Part shown: positions 13,534 to 23,431 of the stretch, piece by piece
Layout of the letters: the number at the start of each line of letters is the position of its first letter
Numbering within the stretch: the stretch's first letter is position 1
Assembly: GCF_024713945.1 (NCBI RefSeq)
Contig: NC_134682.1
Location: 4,007,001-4,071,000 of the forward strand
Length of the DNA stretch: 64,000 bases
Reading direction: 5' to 3'
Source: Dermatophagoides farinae
Taxonomy: Eukaryota; Arthropoda; Arachnida; Sarcoptiformes; Pyroglyphidae
The notes under the pieces: generated by a model
Database searches by the model: none
Seen by the model: the letters and a program-made list of their open reading frames with translations, nothing else
Told to the model about the DNA's origin: nothing
Made by a program: the position numbers and the translations under genes

Positions 13534-13620
13534 TATGATTTTGATGATAAACAAACAAACGAACAACAAATGTGAATTATTCAATATTCATCTGATGAAA
13601 AAATTTTCCATAAACTTTTA

Positions 13621-13630
13621 CTTTATATAC
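13621..13630 (-). promoter_or_regulatory. TATA box of the glycine-rich secreted gene
   Basis: On the minus strand the sequence reads GTATATAAAG, a strong TATA element. It lies about 90 bp before the ATG at 13533, leaving room for a start site 25-30 bp downstream and a short 5' UTR. Confidence 0.6.
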
Positions 13631-13633
13631 TCA

Positions 13634-14912
13634 AGAAATTAAAAAAAACCGAGCAATCATCTCAGGCAAAAAAAAAAAGAGAAAACCAAAATGGAAACAA
13701 AAAGAGCAAGAAAAAAAAACTTGAAAGTACGAAAAATATCAACAAAAAAAAAACGACGTTTGAGGATCGTCATCGGTTTCATTCATTCATTCGGTCGGTC
13801 GGTCGGTCGGACACACCTTCACCATATGTTTGATGAAAAACGTCAACATCAACAACTAGGCCACAACTATTCATTGACCATTATTATCTCTGTTTTGATC
13901 ATCACAATAAATCTTATCTCATCATCAAATTGGACAATTCAAATGCGATATCATGTGAAGTGTCATATATATAAAAAAAATAAAATAAAAAACAGCCACA
14001 TACGGAGGATGATTTTATTATGGCTGTATTTATGGATAAAATCAAATGGCGGACAAATTTCGATAAAGAGACGATGATGATGATGAATATAATCGGACAA
14101 ATGGAGAAACAAACAAACAAACAAAAAAAAAGATGAGAAAATAATAAATGGATTATTATTCGACCGATCGACCGGCCGGTCAAACATTCGTTCATTATTG
14201 GTCAACATATAACAGATTTATTTTTTTTTTTTTTGAAAAATCTGGGACAGATAAAAATTTTTTTTTCAAAAATCAAAAACTTAGGCGGAACATTTCATTC
14301 ATTCATTCATCATAAATTCTCCCATAGACAAATTTTCAATGATTAACACATATGCATTAACCTGGTCTTGTATTTGGTTTTATTTTATTTTATTTTTTTT
14401 TTCGTTGAAAAAAAATTTTTCCTTTTTCAAATGTCATTTTTTAACGATTGAAATGAAAATTTTTTTTTTCCTATTTTGCCCAAAAAAAAAAATAAAATCA
14501 TTTTTCAAAATCAAACAATAACGGGTGGAATTTTTATCATGGAAAACTTTTTTTTCCCAAGTTTTTCTTTGAAAATTTTCCTATCTACAATTGGGGAAAA
14601 AATAATGTGTGAAAATGTTTTATGCGGAAAATTTTATTTTATCCGTCTGAAATGAATAATGTATATATATATATTCGTTGAATTGGATTCAAAATTATCA
14701 AAACACAAATGTTCATCACTTGCAATTTTGTCCATATTTGTTGTTGTTGTTGTTGTTGTTTGATTTTATTATCATATGCGTGTACGTGTGTGTGTGTGAT
14801 TGATGAAATTTGAATTATTCATTTTTTTTTCAAATTACGCGCCCATATTTTTTTTGAGTGTATGTGTGTGGGTGTGTGTGGGTGTGTGGGTGTTTGGATT
14901 TTTTTTTTCATA
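13634..14912. other. intergenic, simple repeats
   Basis: No supported gene. It includes a short TCGG tetranucleotide run near 13793-13811, long A/T tracts, TTG repeats near 14740-14760 and a TGTGTGGG run near 14860-14893. Open frames seen here are repeat-driven. Confidence 0.5.
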
Positions 14913-16301
14913 TTAATTTTCAGCAATGATATTTAGACAAATTTTTTTATAAAACAATAATGTCAACGATATGTCCAACATGATTACTTGAACAAAATTA
15001 AATTTATTAATGAAAAATATTTGGCCACAAGTGAAACCAAATGGATTTTCATTCATTGTTTGTATGAATAGATTTGTTCTGATTTGATATCTATATGAAA
15101 ATGAAAGCCAATTTTTTCGACATGATTGAAAATTCATCATTCTTTGTGATGAATGAATATTCCATGGTAATAAATGACGATAACATTGTTTATTATATGA
15201 TGGTATATGAGTGAATCGTGAATGGATAACATTGAAAATGAAAAACACTGTCAACAGACTGATAATAAACATCATACCATGTATAGTATCGGTAACATTT
15301 CGGCTATAGAATATGGTGATACAAATTATTGTCGATTTGGATATGGTTTCCATTGCCAATAAAATTAATTTTAAATCATCATTAAATTTAGCTGTATGAT
15401 CGAATAGCTGTACATATTTTCCATGAAAACGATGCCAATGTTTTTTCATATTCATCATAATCAATATATGATGATTTAAACGATAATTGAATAATGATTT
15501 GGTTATGAATAGAATTTGTTTGAATTGAATATTGAAAAATTCAACCATTATAATCAATGCTTTTATTGGCACTGTAAATGCTAATATTAGATATATTAAA
15601 CGTAATAATTCAATAATAACCATAATCATTGAATAGAACATAAAGAATAAGCCAATTTGATTCTGTAAATACATAGCAATGATTTTGATGTAAAAAATTG
15701 ACATCCAACAGATTATTGTCAATAATAACATGGTGAACATAATGATTGATATATAATCAGAAATGATGATTAATCGTAATATATATTGCCGATATTGGGG
15801 AAAAATTTCGAAAATATCACCATAAAATGAATAATAAGCCAACAAATTATTCATACCGGAATCATAATTCAATACTTTATGTATGGAAAAAATCCATAAT
15901 ATTTCGACAGTTATGTTAACCACAATCATAACGATTATGGCCAAATCCAAACGATATATATTCATTATATGTGCCGATTGTTCTAAATTAATAGCGAATG
16001 CATAATCAGGCCATTGTAATCTTGCCAAATAGAATATTATTGTTAACAATCCAATGATTGTAATCAAAATGGCCGGTTGAAATACAGTAAATGTTAACGG
16101 TATCTGTTGATGATAATATTGCCAATAAGAATAATTCAATCGAATTCCAAGAAATTTCCATGATCGAAATGAATATTCAATCAATGGTCCAATAATATTA
16201 TATGGTCGTCGACGAAATGGTAAAATATTCATTTTTACTAATAATTTCGTTTCAGCCATCCTAGTTATTTCGAACCAGAAAACATTACCATTGTAGAACA
16301 T
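14913..16301 (-). CDS. gustatory-receptor-like 7TM chemoreceptor, single exon
   Basis: A 462-aa, intronless, very hydrophobic protein with about seven membrane segments. An N-terminal cytosolic stretch is followed by TM segments near 75-93, 118-140, 185-210, 215-240 and 245-265. A long basic loop containing KKHWHRFHGKYVQLFDHT comes next, then two more TM segments and a C-terminal block NPFGFTCGQIFFINKFNF followed by a last TM (VIMLDISLTLLFY). This is the layout of the insect-type gustatory receptor superfamily: a long loop before TM5 and a conserved C-terminal 'G-F' segment before TM7. It shares this layout with the receptor pair at 31.5-35.6 kb. An in-frame Met at about residue 15 (MAETKLLVKMN) could also be the start. 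Ligand unknown; family assignment rests on topology and the C-terminal motif. Confidence 0.75.
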   Translation of the reverse strand: MFYNGNVFWFEITRMAETKLLVKMNILPFRRRPYNIIGPLIEYSFRSWKFLGIRLNYSYWQYYHQQIPLTFTVFQPAILITIIGLLTIIFYLARLQWPDYAFAINLEQSAHIMNIYRLDLAIIVMIVVNITVEILWIFSIHKVLNYDSGMNNLLAYYSFYGDIFEIFPQYRQYILRLIIISDYISIIMFTMLLLTIICWMSIFYIKIIAMYLQNQIGLFFMFYSMIMVIIELLRLIYLILAFTVPIKALIIMVEFFNIQFKQILFITKSLFNYRLNHHILIMMNMKKHWHRFHGKYVQLFDHTAKFNDDLKLILLAMETISKSTIICITIFYSRNVTDTIHGMMFIISLLTVFFIFNVIHSRFTHIPSYNKQCYRHLLPWNIHSSQRMMNFQSCRKNWLSFSYRYQIRTNLFIQTMNENPFGFTCGQIFFINKFNFVQVIMLDISLTLLFYKKICLNIIAEN

Positions 16302-16886
16302 ACATTATTCTGAAACACACACACACAATTAAATAATCGAATCTGTGACAGAATTCAAGTCCATTATTATTATTATTATTCTACCAAAAACAAAAATTTT
16401 ACTTATTGAAATCATAGCAACAGTAAATTGTATTGAATAGATTCATTTAAATATTTATTTTTCTTTCTTTAAAATTTTCATATATAATTAATTTGGATTC
16501 ACTTTTGGAACATTAAACACACACACACACACACAAACACAAAACATTGCCGGAAATTCTAATGAATCTCTGAATGGAGCAAGTTGGAAAAAAAACGAAA
16601 TTTCAAAAAAAAAAAAATTACGAAACCAAATTGTTTTTGGTTGTTTTTTTTTATTGAAAAAAAAACAAAAAACAAACTCGTCTTTATTATCACAAAAAAA
16701 AGTGAAATCAATCAAATATATCGATCAATAATGTAGGTGGATAATTGAATATTCGAATTTTTTGTCTGTTTTGTTTGTTTGTTTGTTAATGATGTGATCA
16801 CAAACAGTGCCATCTATTGTAAATGTTTTGTAATGATAATTGTTTTTTGAATATAAAAGTTTTGTTTAACAAAAAAAAAAAATTAA
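16302..16886. other. intergenic
   Basis: A/T-rich spacer between the chemoreceptor start and the 3' end of a zinc-finger gene. It contains a short (CA)n and poly-A/T runs, and no exon was recognised. Confidence 0.5.
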
Positions 16887-17885
16887 TTATAATTGTTTTA
16901 AATTAGGATGTTTTCTTTTTACATGATCTACAAGATTACTATATTGTCGTAATTTATAATTACAATATGGACATTGATATGGCTTTTCACCTGTATGTTT
17001 ACGACAATGTATGATAAGATTACATTTTTGACTGAAAACACGAGGACATTTATGACATTTGAATTGTCGTTCTTTTGTATGTGTATTAATATGTGTATAA
17101 AGACTTGATTGATATTTGTATCTATTGCCACAAATAAAACATATATGTTTGTTTTCAGGTTTATGTGTTTTTAAATGTTTATCAAGCTTACCATAAGAAG
17201 TAAATCTATAAGAACATTTTGTACAAGAAAATTTAGCCATGTTTTTTCTGTTTAAATCTTTGTTCGATGGATTATATTCTTCTGTTGTGAATGAAAATGA
17301 ACATTCTGGATTTTCGGTCATTTCTATTGTACTGGACAATGGAATCGTTCCAGTTTCCGTAATTGGATCGATTGTCCAGACTTGTGATCGATAAAACGGT
17401 CGTCTCTTTCGAATTGGCTTCAACAGATTCAAATGATCCAATAAATATTGTCGATGAGCGTTGAAATCGTCGGTTAATGAATGAACATTTTTCAAACATT
17501 CGGACACTTTGCATTCGATTTTATCAGTACGAGACATCAAATGATTTTCAAATTCTTCGAATTTTTTCTGAAGAATATCAGATAGAATCGGTTGGATTGG
17601 TTCGGAAAAATTATCAAAATCAGATACAATTTTTGGTTTCTCTATTTTATTCAACTTTGTTTGATAACTATAACCATGAACATTGGATTCGATTATCTAT
17701 AGAAAAAATCGATTAAAAATTACAATCAAAATAATGTCATTGAAAAATGATGAATATGTTACCTGATCTACATGGATATTTTCAATTGTAGTCGGCTTGT
17801 TTGTAAATCCATTAGTTTGTTGTTGTCGAAAATTTTCACAAATTATTGGGTGAAACCATCTAGTCAAAAAGGATAATGATAACAT
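16887..17885 (-). CDS. C2H2 zinc-finger protein A
   Basis: Putative nuclear DNA-binding protein. Exon 1 is 17885-17763 (start uncertain) and exon 2 is 17696-16887, joined in phase 0, about 310 aa. A mid-protein region (DHLMSR-like to LLDHLNLLKPIRKRR) is helical and charged. Four C2H2 fingers follow at the C-terminus: CTKC...HLKTH, CFIC...HINTH, CHKC...HCRKH and CPYC...HVKRKH, with a TGEKPY linker between fingers 3 and 4. The same helical region and four-finger layout occur in the gene on the opposite strand starting at 18678, so the two are an inverted, head-to-head duplicate pair. Target genes are unknown. Confidence 0.82.
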
Positions 17886-18677
17886 GATAAAAGTATTCAC
17901 TTTTTTCAGTTGACAAAAAAAACAAATAGAAAAAAATGACAGAACCAAACTGAATGAGGTGTAGCTAATAGGAAAAAGAAACGTAATACGAATTTACGAG
18001 TGTGAAACAACGAGCAATAAATTCTATATCTACTCAAAAATATGTTACGATGTATGAATAGTAAATTTTAAAATACCAAACTCAACGAACAGATGGAGTT
18101 GTGTGGTTTTTTTGTTGTTGTTGTTGTTGTTGATGTAGAAATGAAATAATTTTTAAACAAAACATTTTACCACAAATCTAAAAATCAAATTCTTTAAATT
18201 CTTGAAAAAAATTGGACACGATGAATTCATTCACATTCATCAATAGCCACAATATGGAAAGATTCGAAACGAACAAGATCAATTTAGATTTTTCATCCAT
18301 CAATCACCAGATGGCAATATCGATCGATTTCACATTTAATTGATAATTTTATCGAAAATAAAACTGATTTTGTTTCATTTTTCGTTTCAATTTATCATGT
18401 ATTCAACAACGAAAGATAATGCAATAATATAAAATGGTTAAATCTTTGAGAAAATAATTTTAAAAAAAAACCAGACTTTATTGTTCATAATTTGATTCAT
18501 CATCAATCATCCAAGCACGTGAATTTGTTTGTGTTCCAGGGAAAATTTTCCATTTCAGTGAGTATTTTTTTCCGAAATTTTTATTGTTTGTTTATATTTA
18601 ATCACATTGTTTTCAAATTTTTCAATTTTTACCGCGGTATTCTTTTTCTCTCTCTCTTTTTCAAATACAATCATATA
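17886..18677. promoter_or_regulatory. shared upstream region of two divergent zinc-finger genes
   Basis: About 790 bp separates the start codons of the two head-to-head zinc-finger genes, so it must hold the promoters of both. It contains TTG repeats near 18112-18134. A polypyrimidine stretch (TTCTCTCTCTC) lies just before the plus-strand start. No TATA element stands out. An in-frame extension upstream of 18678 exists but begins with a non-ATG codon and is hydrophobic, so it was not used. Confidence 0.4.
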
Positions 18678-19721
18678 ATGAATTCATTTGTTCCGGCATA
18701 TACTGTAAATGGCCAGAATATTTATTGTGAAATGGAATATGATAATAATGATCCATTTAATAATGGATATCAACAACAATTGAATAATGTAATGTCAAAT
18801 GAAACAATATCGAATCATCAATCCGTAAATTATTCATCACATGCAAATGTAAATGTTATGAACGAATCACTGTCAAATTCACGACGAATTTTTGATCAAA
18901 AATTTTTATTTGAAAAACTATTCGAATCGGCCATAAATCAGATGCAAGATATTCAAAATTCTGAATATAAAATTCTTGAAAAAAAATTTGATGAAATTGA
19001 AAATCAGTTAATGTCTCGTGTGGATAAAATCGAAAACAAAGTGAATGAATGTTCAAAAAATGTTGAATCATTGGCCGATGATTTTATTGCCCATAGACAA
19101 CATTTATTGGATCATCCAAATCTATTGAAACCAATTCGAAGAAGGCGATCAACGATACGAGCTAGACCGATTCAGCCATCACCAGTTTGGACAATCGAAC
19201 CGATAACAGAAATCCAAACAATTGAATCAACTGAAACTTTATTTCAAAATGAAACATTAAAACATTTGATTCGAGAATGTTTGAAAGAAAATAATGATTT
19301 ATATCAAAACCGACAAAATTCATTATCAAATGAAAATGAAAATAATAATCAAACATTGACCAATACGATAGAAATGGGTGAAAATTCCAAACAATTTCAT
19401 TGTTCATTATGTTCATTTTCATATGAAACAGAAGAAATTCTAAATCGTCATCTAAAAACTCATCTACCTGGTCATAATCATGCATGTGAATATTGTGGAA
19501 ATCTATTCAAAAGTAAATATACACTTTCTGTTCATATTCTTATACATACAAATGAACGTCCATTCAAATGTGATTTATGTGACTATTCTAGTAATTACAA
19601 AAGTAGTCTTAAAGAACATCAACGTGTCAAACACAGTGGTCATAAATATGAATGCAATCATTGTGATTATAAATGTGGCACAAAATCCAGTTATTATCGA
19701 CATATTCGAAAACATTCCTAA
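18678..19721 (+). CDS. C2H2 zinc-finger protein B
   Basis: Putative nuclear DNA-binding protein of 347 aa in one exon, starting MNSFVPAYTVNGQ. An Asn-rich N-terminal part is followed by a helical segment (EIENQLMSRVDKIENKVNEC, then NVESLADDFIAHRQ and LLKPIRRRR). That segment matches the opposite-strand paralogue closely. A spacer ends in NTIEMGEN, also shared. Four C2H2 fingers end the protein: CSLC...HLKTH, CEYC...HILIH, CDLC...HQRVKH and CNHC...HIRKH. The fingers differ more between the paralogues than the helical segment does. The start was chosen as the first ATG that removes a hydrophobic non-ATG extension. Confidence 0.85.
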   Translation: MNSFVPAYTVNGQNIYCEMEYDNNDPFNNGYQQQLNNVMSNETISNHQSVNYSSHANVNVMNESLSNSRRIFDQKFLFEKLFESAINQMQDIQNSEYKILEKKFDEIENQLMSRVDKIENKVNECSKNVESLADDFIAHRQHLLDHPNLLKPIRRRRSTIRARPIQPSPVWTIEPITEIQTIESTETLFQNETLKHLIRECLKENNDLYQNRQNSLSNENENNNQTLTNTIEMGENSKQFHCSLCSFSYETEEILNRHLKTHLPGHNHACEYCGNLFKSKYTLSVHILIHTNERPFKCDLCDYSSNYKSSLKEHQRVKHSGHKYECNHCDYKCGTKSSYYRHIRKHS

Positions 19722-20403
19722 GTGGGTAAAAAAAAACAACAACAAATGTTTTCATTGATTTCATTATAGAATTCAAAAAAAAAACAAACTATCATCAACT
19801 ATGTATAATATCTATCTATAAATCAAAAAATCATCATTGTATTGGAAATTTTTTTTTTGTTGATCAATAATCAATCATTTTATTATATTCATTTGTATTG
19901 TCTTTTTTTCTCACTGAAATTTATTTGAATAAAATAAAATCCCTAAAAGAAAAAAAAAACAAAAACAAAATTTTTTTTTCTAAATTTAGTATATTCCCTC
20001 ACCCCATTCACCACCACCAAAAAAAAAAAAAAAAAATTATACACAAGTGTTGATTGTTTTAATATCTGTGATGATGATTTTGGGCCACTTCAAAAAAAAA
20101 AAACACACACACTTGTTGAATGGTTCAATCATTTTGCAACTTTACAATTTTGTTCATTCGAATAAAAACAAAAAAAATAAAAAAAACATTGTGTAAATAT
20201 GTTTATGATGATGATGATGATGATGGAAAAAAAGGATTGGAAATTTATTCATCACACATTTTTTCCCCATTTTTGTTCCCCATTCGTTTGACCAAATTTA
20301 TATTATTAACAAAAAAATCATTATTGTTGTTGTTCGATGACGATAAGGAATGTGGTGGATAAACCTGGTAAACTTTATGGTTTTTTTTCGCTATAAATAT
20401 ATA
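19722..20403. other. 3' flank and intergenic
   Basis: This is the 3' region of zinc-finger gene B, with possible AATAAA-type signals near 19930, A/T tracts, a (GAT)n run near 20206-20226 and no exon. It ends in TATAAATATATA at the left border of the Helitron. Confidence 0.5.
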
Positions 20404-20414
20404 CCAGCCCGGTA

Positions 20415-20431
20415 CAGGCGCTTCGCGCCTG
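20415..20431 (-). repeat. Helitron 3' terminal hairpin
   Basis: Perfect inverted repeat with a 6-bp stem (CAGGCG/CGCCTG) and a 5-base loop. It sits 7 bases from the CTGG terminus, as expected for the Helitron termination signal. Confidence 0.7.
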
Positions 20432-20696
20432 CCCCAGACTGGCCCTGCGGGGCTGACTCCTGACAGTCAATATAGCTGGATACCCGCAGGTGTGGCGGCT
20501 GCGCCACCCCCCTGCTTGGTACCCAGCCAAAGGTGTCTATTTTAACGCTTCGTGCCTGACGGTGGGTTTCTATGCACGGCGTGTTGCTTCCGGCCTTCGG
20601 TTTGGTACCGCAGGGTCAGCCATCACTTGTGCATTGCACCTGATACCGTTGAAAAAGTTGCGCACACCGAACAGCATAATTATTATTGCTAATCGA

Positions 20697-21180
20697 AAAG
20701 TTGAAGAAATGCGATATTTTTGGTATAGATAATGTGGTCATTGTTGATCTTTTCCTAAATTTCCTGAACAAAAATCTTCAGATTATAAGGATTTTTGCAG
20801 CGGCAAAAAGCCACATAAATCATTCCATGTTGCAATACTGGTGTAGAAAGGTACACACTTATTTTATCGAAAGATTTCCCTTAAAACATTAATTAATTGT
20901 CAGAGCAAAAGCCAATACGACAGGAAATCGTCCACGCACCGATTTAAATGGTAGCTTAAGATCTCGATCGTTTTGCTGCAAAATGAATCATAGCCTCCTT
21001 GTCAATATTCGAGCTTCAATGCTGCGTCTATTATTTACAAATAAACGCGTGCCATTGAGCAAACCACTTTGTGGTTCAATATTGCGACTGAACATGATAA
21101 TCGATCCAATGTTTAATCCAAGTTTGTGTCTATAGATTCTATAGGATAACCTTGTGGGTTCATCGCCAGAAGACACTCAA
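20697..21180 (-). pseudogene. PIF1-like Helitron helicase fragment
   Basis: C-terminal remnant of a superfamily 1 helicase as carried by Helitrons. On the minus strand the first part reads LGLNIGSIIMFSRNIEPQSG and continues with LLNGTRLFV, the typical 'vGs.iMl.RNl.p..GLcNGTRl' block. Further on, and in different frames, come FPVVLAFALTIN, then GKSFDKISVYLSTPVLQHG and YVAFCRC, which match the last helicase motifs (VI region). The frame is broken at several places and the N-terminal helicase and Rep parts are missing, so it is non-functional. Confidence 0.75.
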
Positions 21181-21769
21181 CATTGAATCTTAAATGCTCT
21201 TTTCTTTATTTTAAATGAAAAAAGTTATCAGGTATTTTAGGTATAATCAGGTTAAATAACCGAAATAACTTACCAAACGATGAGTAGATCATAGATCACG
21301 GGAACAAAAAATCATTCCAATGAATGCAGTTTTCAGGCAAGATTTCATCATCAAATACACACTCACACAGGCACACAAAATGAAAATCACGTGTGACACA
21401 TGTATTATCACAATAATCAATTCGAAAAATTCGAATTCGAACTGTTTCTATGTTCTATTGAATGACTGCACCATCTATTGGATGCAAAATCTGCAGCAAA
21501 GTGTGCTGAGCTAGAACAATGAAAAAAAGCTTTGTCAAAGCTACATACCACAGAATGCGTTTCTTTGGAAGCGACTTCTACTTCTGAGCTGGACGAACTG
21601 TTCAGCGGCATTCAAAAGTTTTCCCGCATGCTCAGACACACACACACAACACACACTGAGTAGCTCATACCAAATAGTTAGGTTTGTACTGAAAATAAAT
21701 AGGAATTTTCGGCTCAGCTTCGCCGCAGTTTACAGACATCCTTAGCCTCTTAAAGAGTAGAAGAGAAGA

Positions 21770-22270
21770 TATACAGATAGACTACAGGCAAAAAACAAAA
21801 ACAAAAATGAAATTGAAAATGAAGGCTATGGTTGATCAATCAAATTATCGTTATTGATTGATTGGTTAATGAAATTGAGTATTTGATCATCGAACAACAA
21901 AGGTGAACAACAGCAACCAATGACTGAATGACCGCTGTAATAAAAAAAAAATAAATCCAAATTTAGAATCTCAATTTTTTTTGTTTGATCGTAGAATAGA
22001 AACCACAATCATAATCATAATCATCATCATCATCATCATCGGACAAAAAAAAACTTGATGATGCCCGAAATGGTAATGGTCATCAAAATTACAACCCAAT
22101 GTTGTTGTAATGATTGATTTGTAATTAAATTTTTTTTTGTTTCGTTTTGATTGAATAAATCGTGATCATCATCATATTGTTGTTGTTGTAACTCTTTTGT
22201 TTTTATTTATGAAAAAATTTTTCTTTTTTCGTTGTTGTCAAAAGCGAAAGTATTTTTTTTCAATCAATTT
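21770..22270. other. intergenic
   Basis: Ordinary A/T-rich spacer resumes right of the Helitron. It holds a (CAT)n run near 22010-22040 and TTG repeats. No exon was recognised. Confidence 0.45.
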
Positions 22271-22941
22271 TCATGGCTGTTGGTTTGGTTTTTCCACTAA
22301 TCGTGCATGTAACATTAAACAGGCAAGTAAATTGTCACCAGGTCCAAAATGGCCTGGATTATTGATGATGAATTTTGCATTGTAATCACCCTAATTGAAA
22401 AAAAATTTGATTAGTTTTTTTCTGGTCACAAAACAAAACTTACCGATGCCATTTGTGCAAGAAAACCTTTAAATTGTTCAAAAGGAACAGTTACACGGCC
22501 ATGATTCAATGTAACTCTACCGGCCTGAATTGGACAGCTACAAGGTCGACCAATGTTTTGAAAAAATGGACAAAACAAATCATTGTACCAGGTTTTGAAT
22601 GAATCACAAACTTTCAATGTACATGATCCAAAAGTTCCATCAATACAGGGCAATGTAATATTATATGGATCGTTATCATAGTTTAATGTTTTATTCACAA
22701 CGATTGTCATTTCGGCATCCAATGGTAAATCTTCGTTTATTGAAATATCACCAGTAAGATATAATTCTTTTGTTTCCGATAGCACTAATGGTTTTGGTTC
22801 GAAATCCAATTTATTAAAACGAATAATTTGGCCACCACAATCTGACCAACGGAAATCATTTGGATTATTTGATTCAATCAATAGATGGCCATGAACAATT
22901 GTTATGATGAACGATAATGCGAAAAGAATTTTTGAAATCAT
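22271..22941 (-). CDS. GM2A: GM2-activator-like secreted lipid-binding protein
   Basis: Secreted or lysosomal lipid-binding protein of the MD-2-related lipid-recognition (ML) fold, ganglioside GM2 activator branch. Exons 22941-22444 and 22390-22271 join in phase 0, giving 205 aa. A signal peptide (MISKILFALSFIITIVHG) precedes FRWSDCGG. Cysteine landmarks match GM2A: LPCIDGTFGSC, KVCDSF, CPFF, GRPCSCPIQAG and, from exon 2, LLACLMLHARL. The WSDCGG opening and the 'PC.CP' block are typical of the family. It differs from the group-2 mite allergens, which are NPC2-type ML proteins. Role inferred: lipid transfer or presentation to a hydrolase, or extracellular lipid binding. Complete gene, normal length. 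Confidence 0.87.
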
Positions 22942-23395
22942 TTTTTTTCTTTATGTTGTTGCTGTTGCTTGAGGTAAGAACAAGGATTCGATGCGTGTTT
23001 TTGTACTAAAAAAACATCAAAACTTTTCTCATTAAGTTTGATTAGCGATCAATCAATTTAATCGATGAATTTGAGAATTTTGATCATCATCAATTGTTAT
23101 TTATATCTGCGTGTGTGTTTGTAAAACACTTTCTAGGAAAAAAAAAGAAAAAAAAGATGATATTACCTAAGGTTGTAGAAATAATTATTTGTTACCTTTT
23201 TGTACTTATTGATGATGATGATGATTAAAATCTTGGAAATTGATACCCAATTTGTGTGTGTGTGTGTATGTGTGTGGTTTTGCCAGAAAAACAAACTAAT
23301 CATTAAGCATTTTGATCAAATTATCCTTTTTTTGTCTTCTTCTTCTTGACATGGTATGAAAATAATCAAACTGACGGAAACGTGACGAACCAAAT

Positions 23396-23431
<36 letters not shown>

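Larger units (their letters stand above)
20404..21769 (-). mobile_element. decayed Helitron (rolling-circle DNA transposon)
   Basis: Read on the minus strand, the element begins TCTTCTCTTCTACTC at 21769 and ends with a hairpin (CAGGCG, loop CGAAG, CGCCTG; 20431-20415). Seven bases after the hairpin comes CTGG at 20404. A 5' TC, a 3' hairpin close to CTRR, and insertion between A and T without target duplication are the defining Helitron marks. The flanks are A (right side) and T (left side). Inside, the minus strand encodes remnants of the C-terminal part of a PIF1/Helitron helicase between about 20700 and 21180. No Rep (HUH) domain remains, so the copy is internally deleted and cannot move by itself. 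GC content is well above the surroundings, especially at 20404-20670. Confidence 0.72.

Noticed and set aside
20404-20670. GC-rich block considered as a tRNA or rRNA gene or bacterial contamination
   Set aside because: No cloverleaf or B-box is visible, and the block is continuous with the Helitron end and the A/T-rich host flanks.
20490-20732. 80-codon plus-strand open frame in the GC-rich block
   Set aside because: It lies inside the Helitron terminal region, is made of palindromic GC-rich DNA and has no recognisable domain.
23399-23427. Regular short repeats considered as a CRISPR-like array
   Set aside because: They are plain dinucleotide microsatellites without spacers, in eukaryotic DNA.
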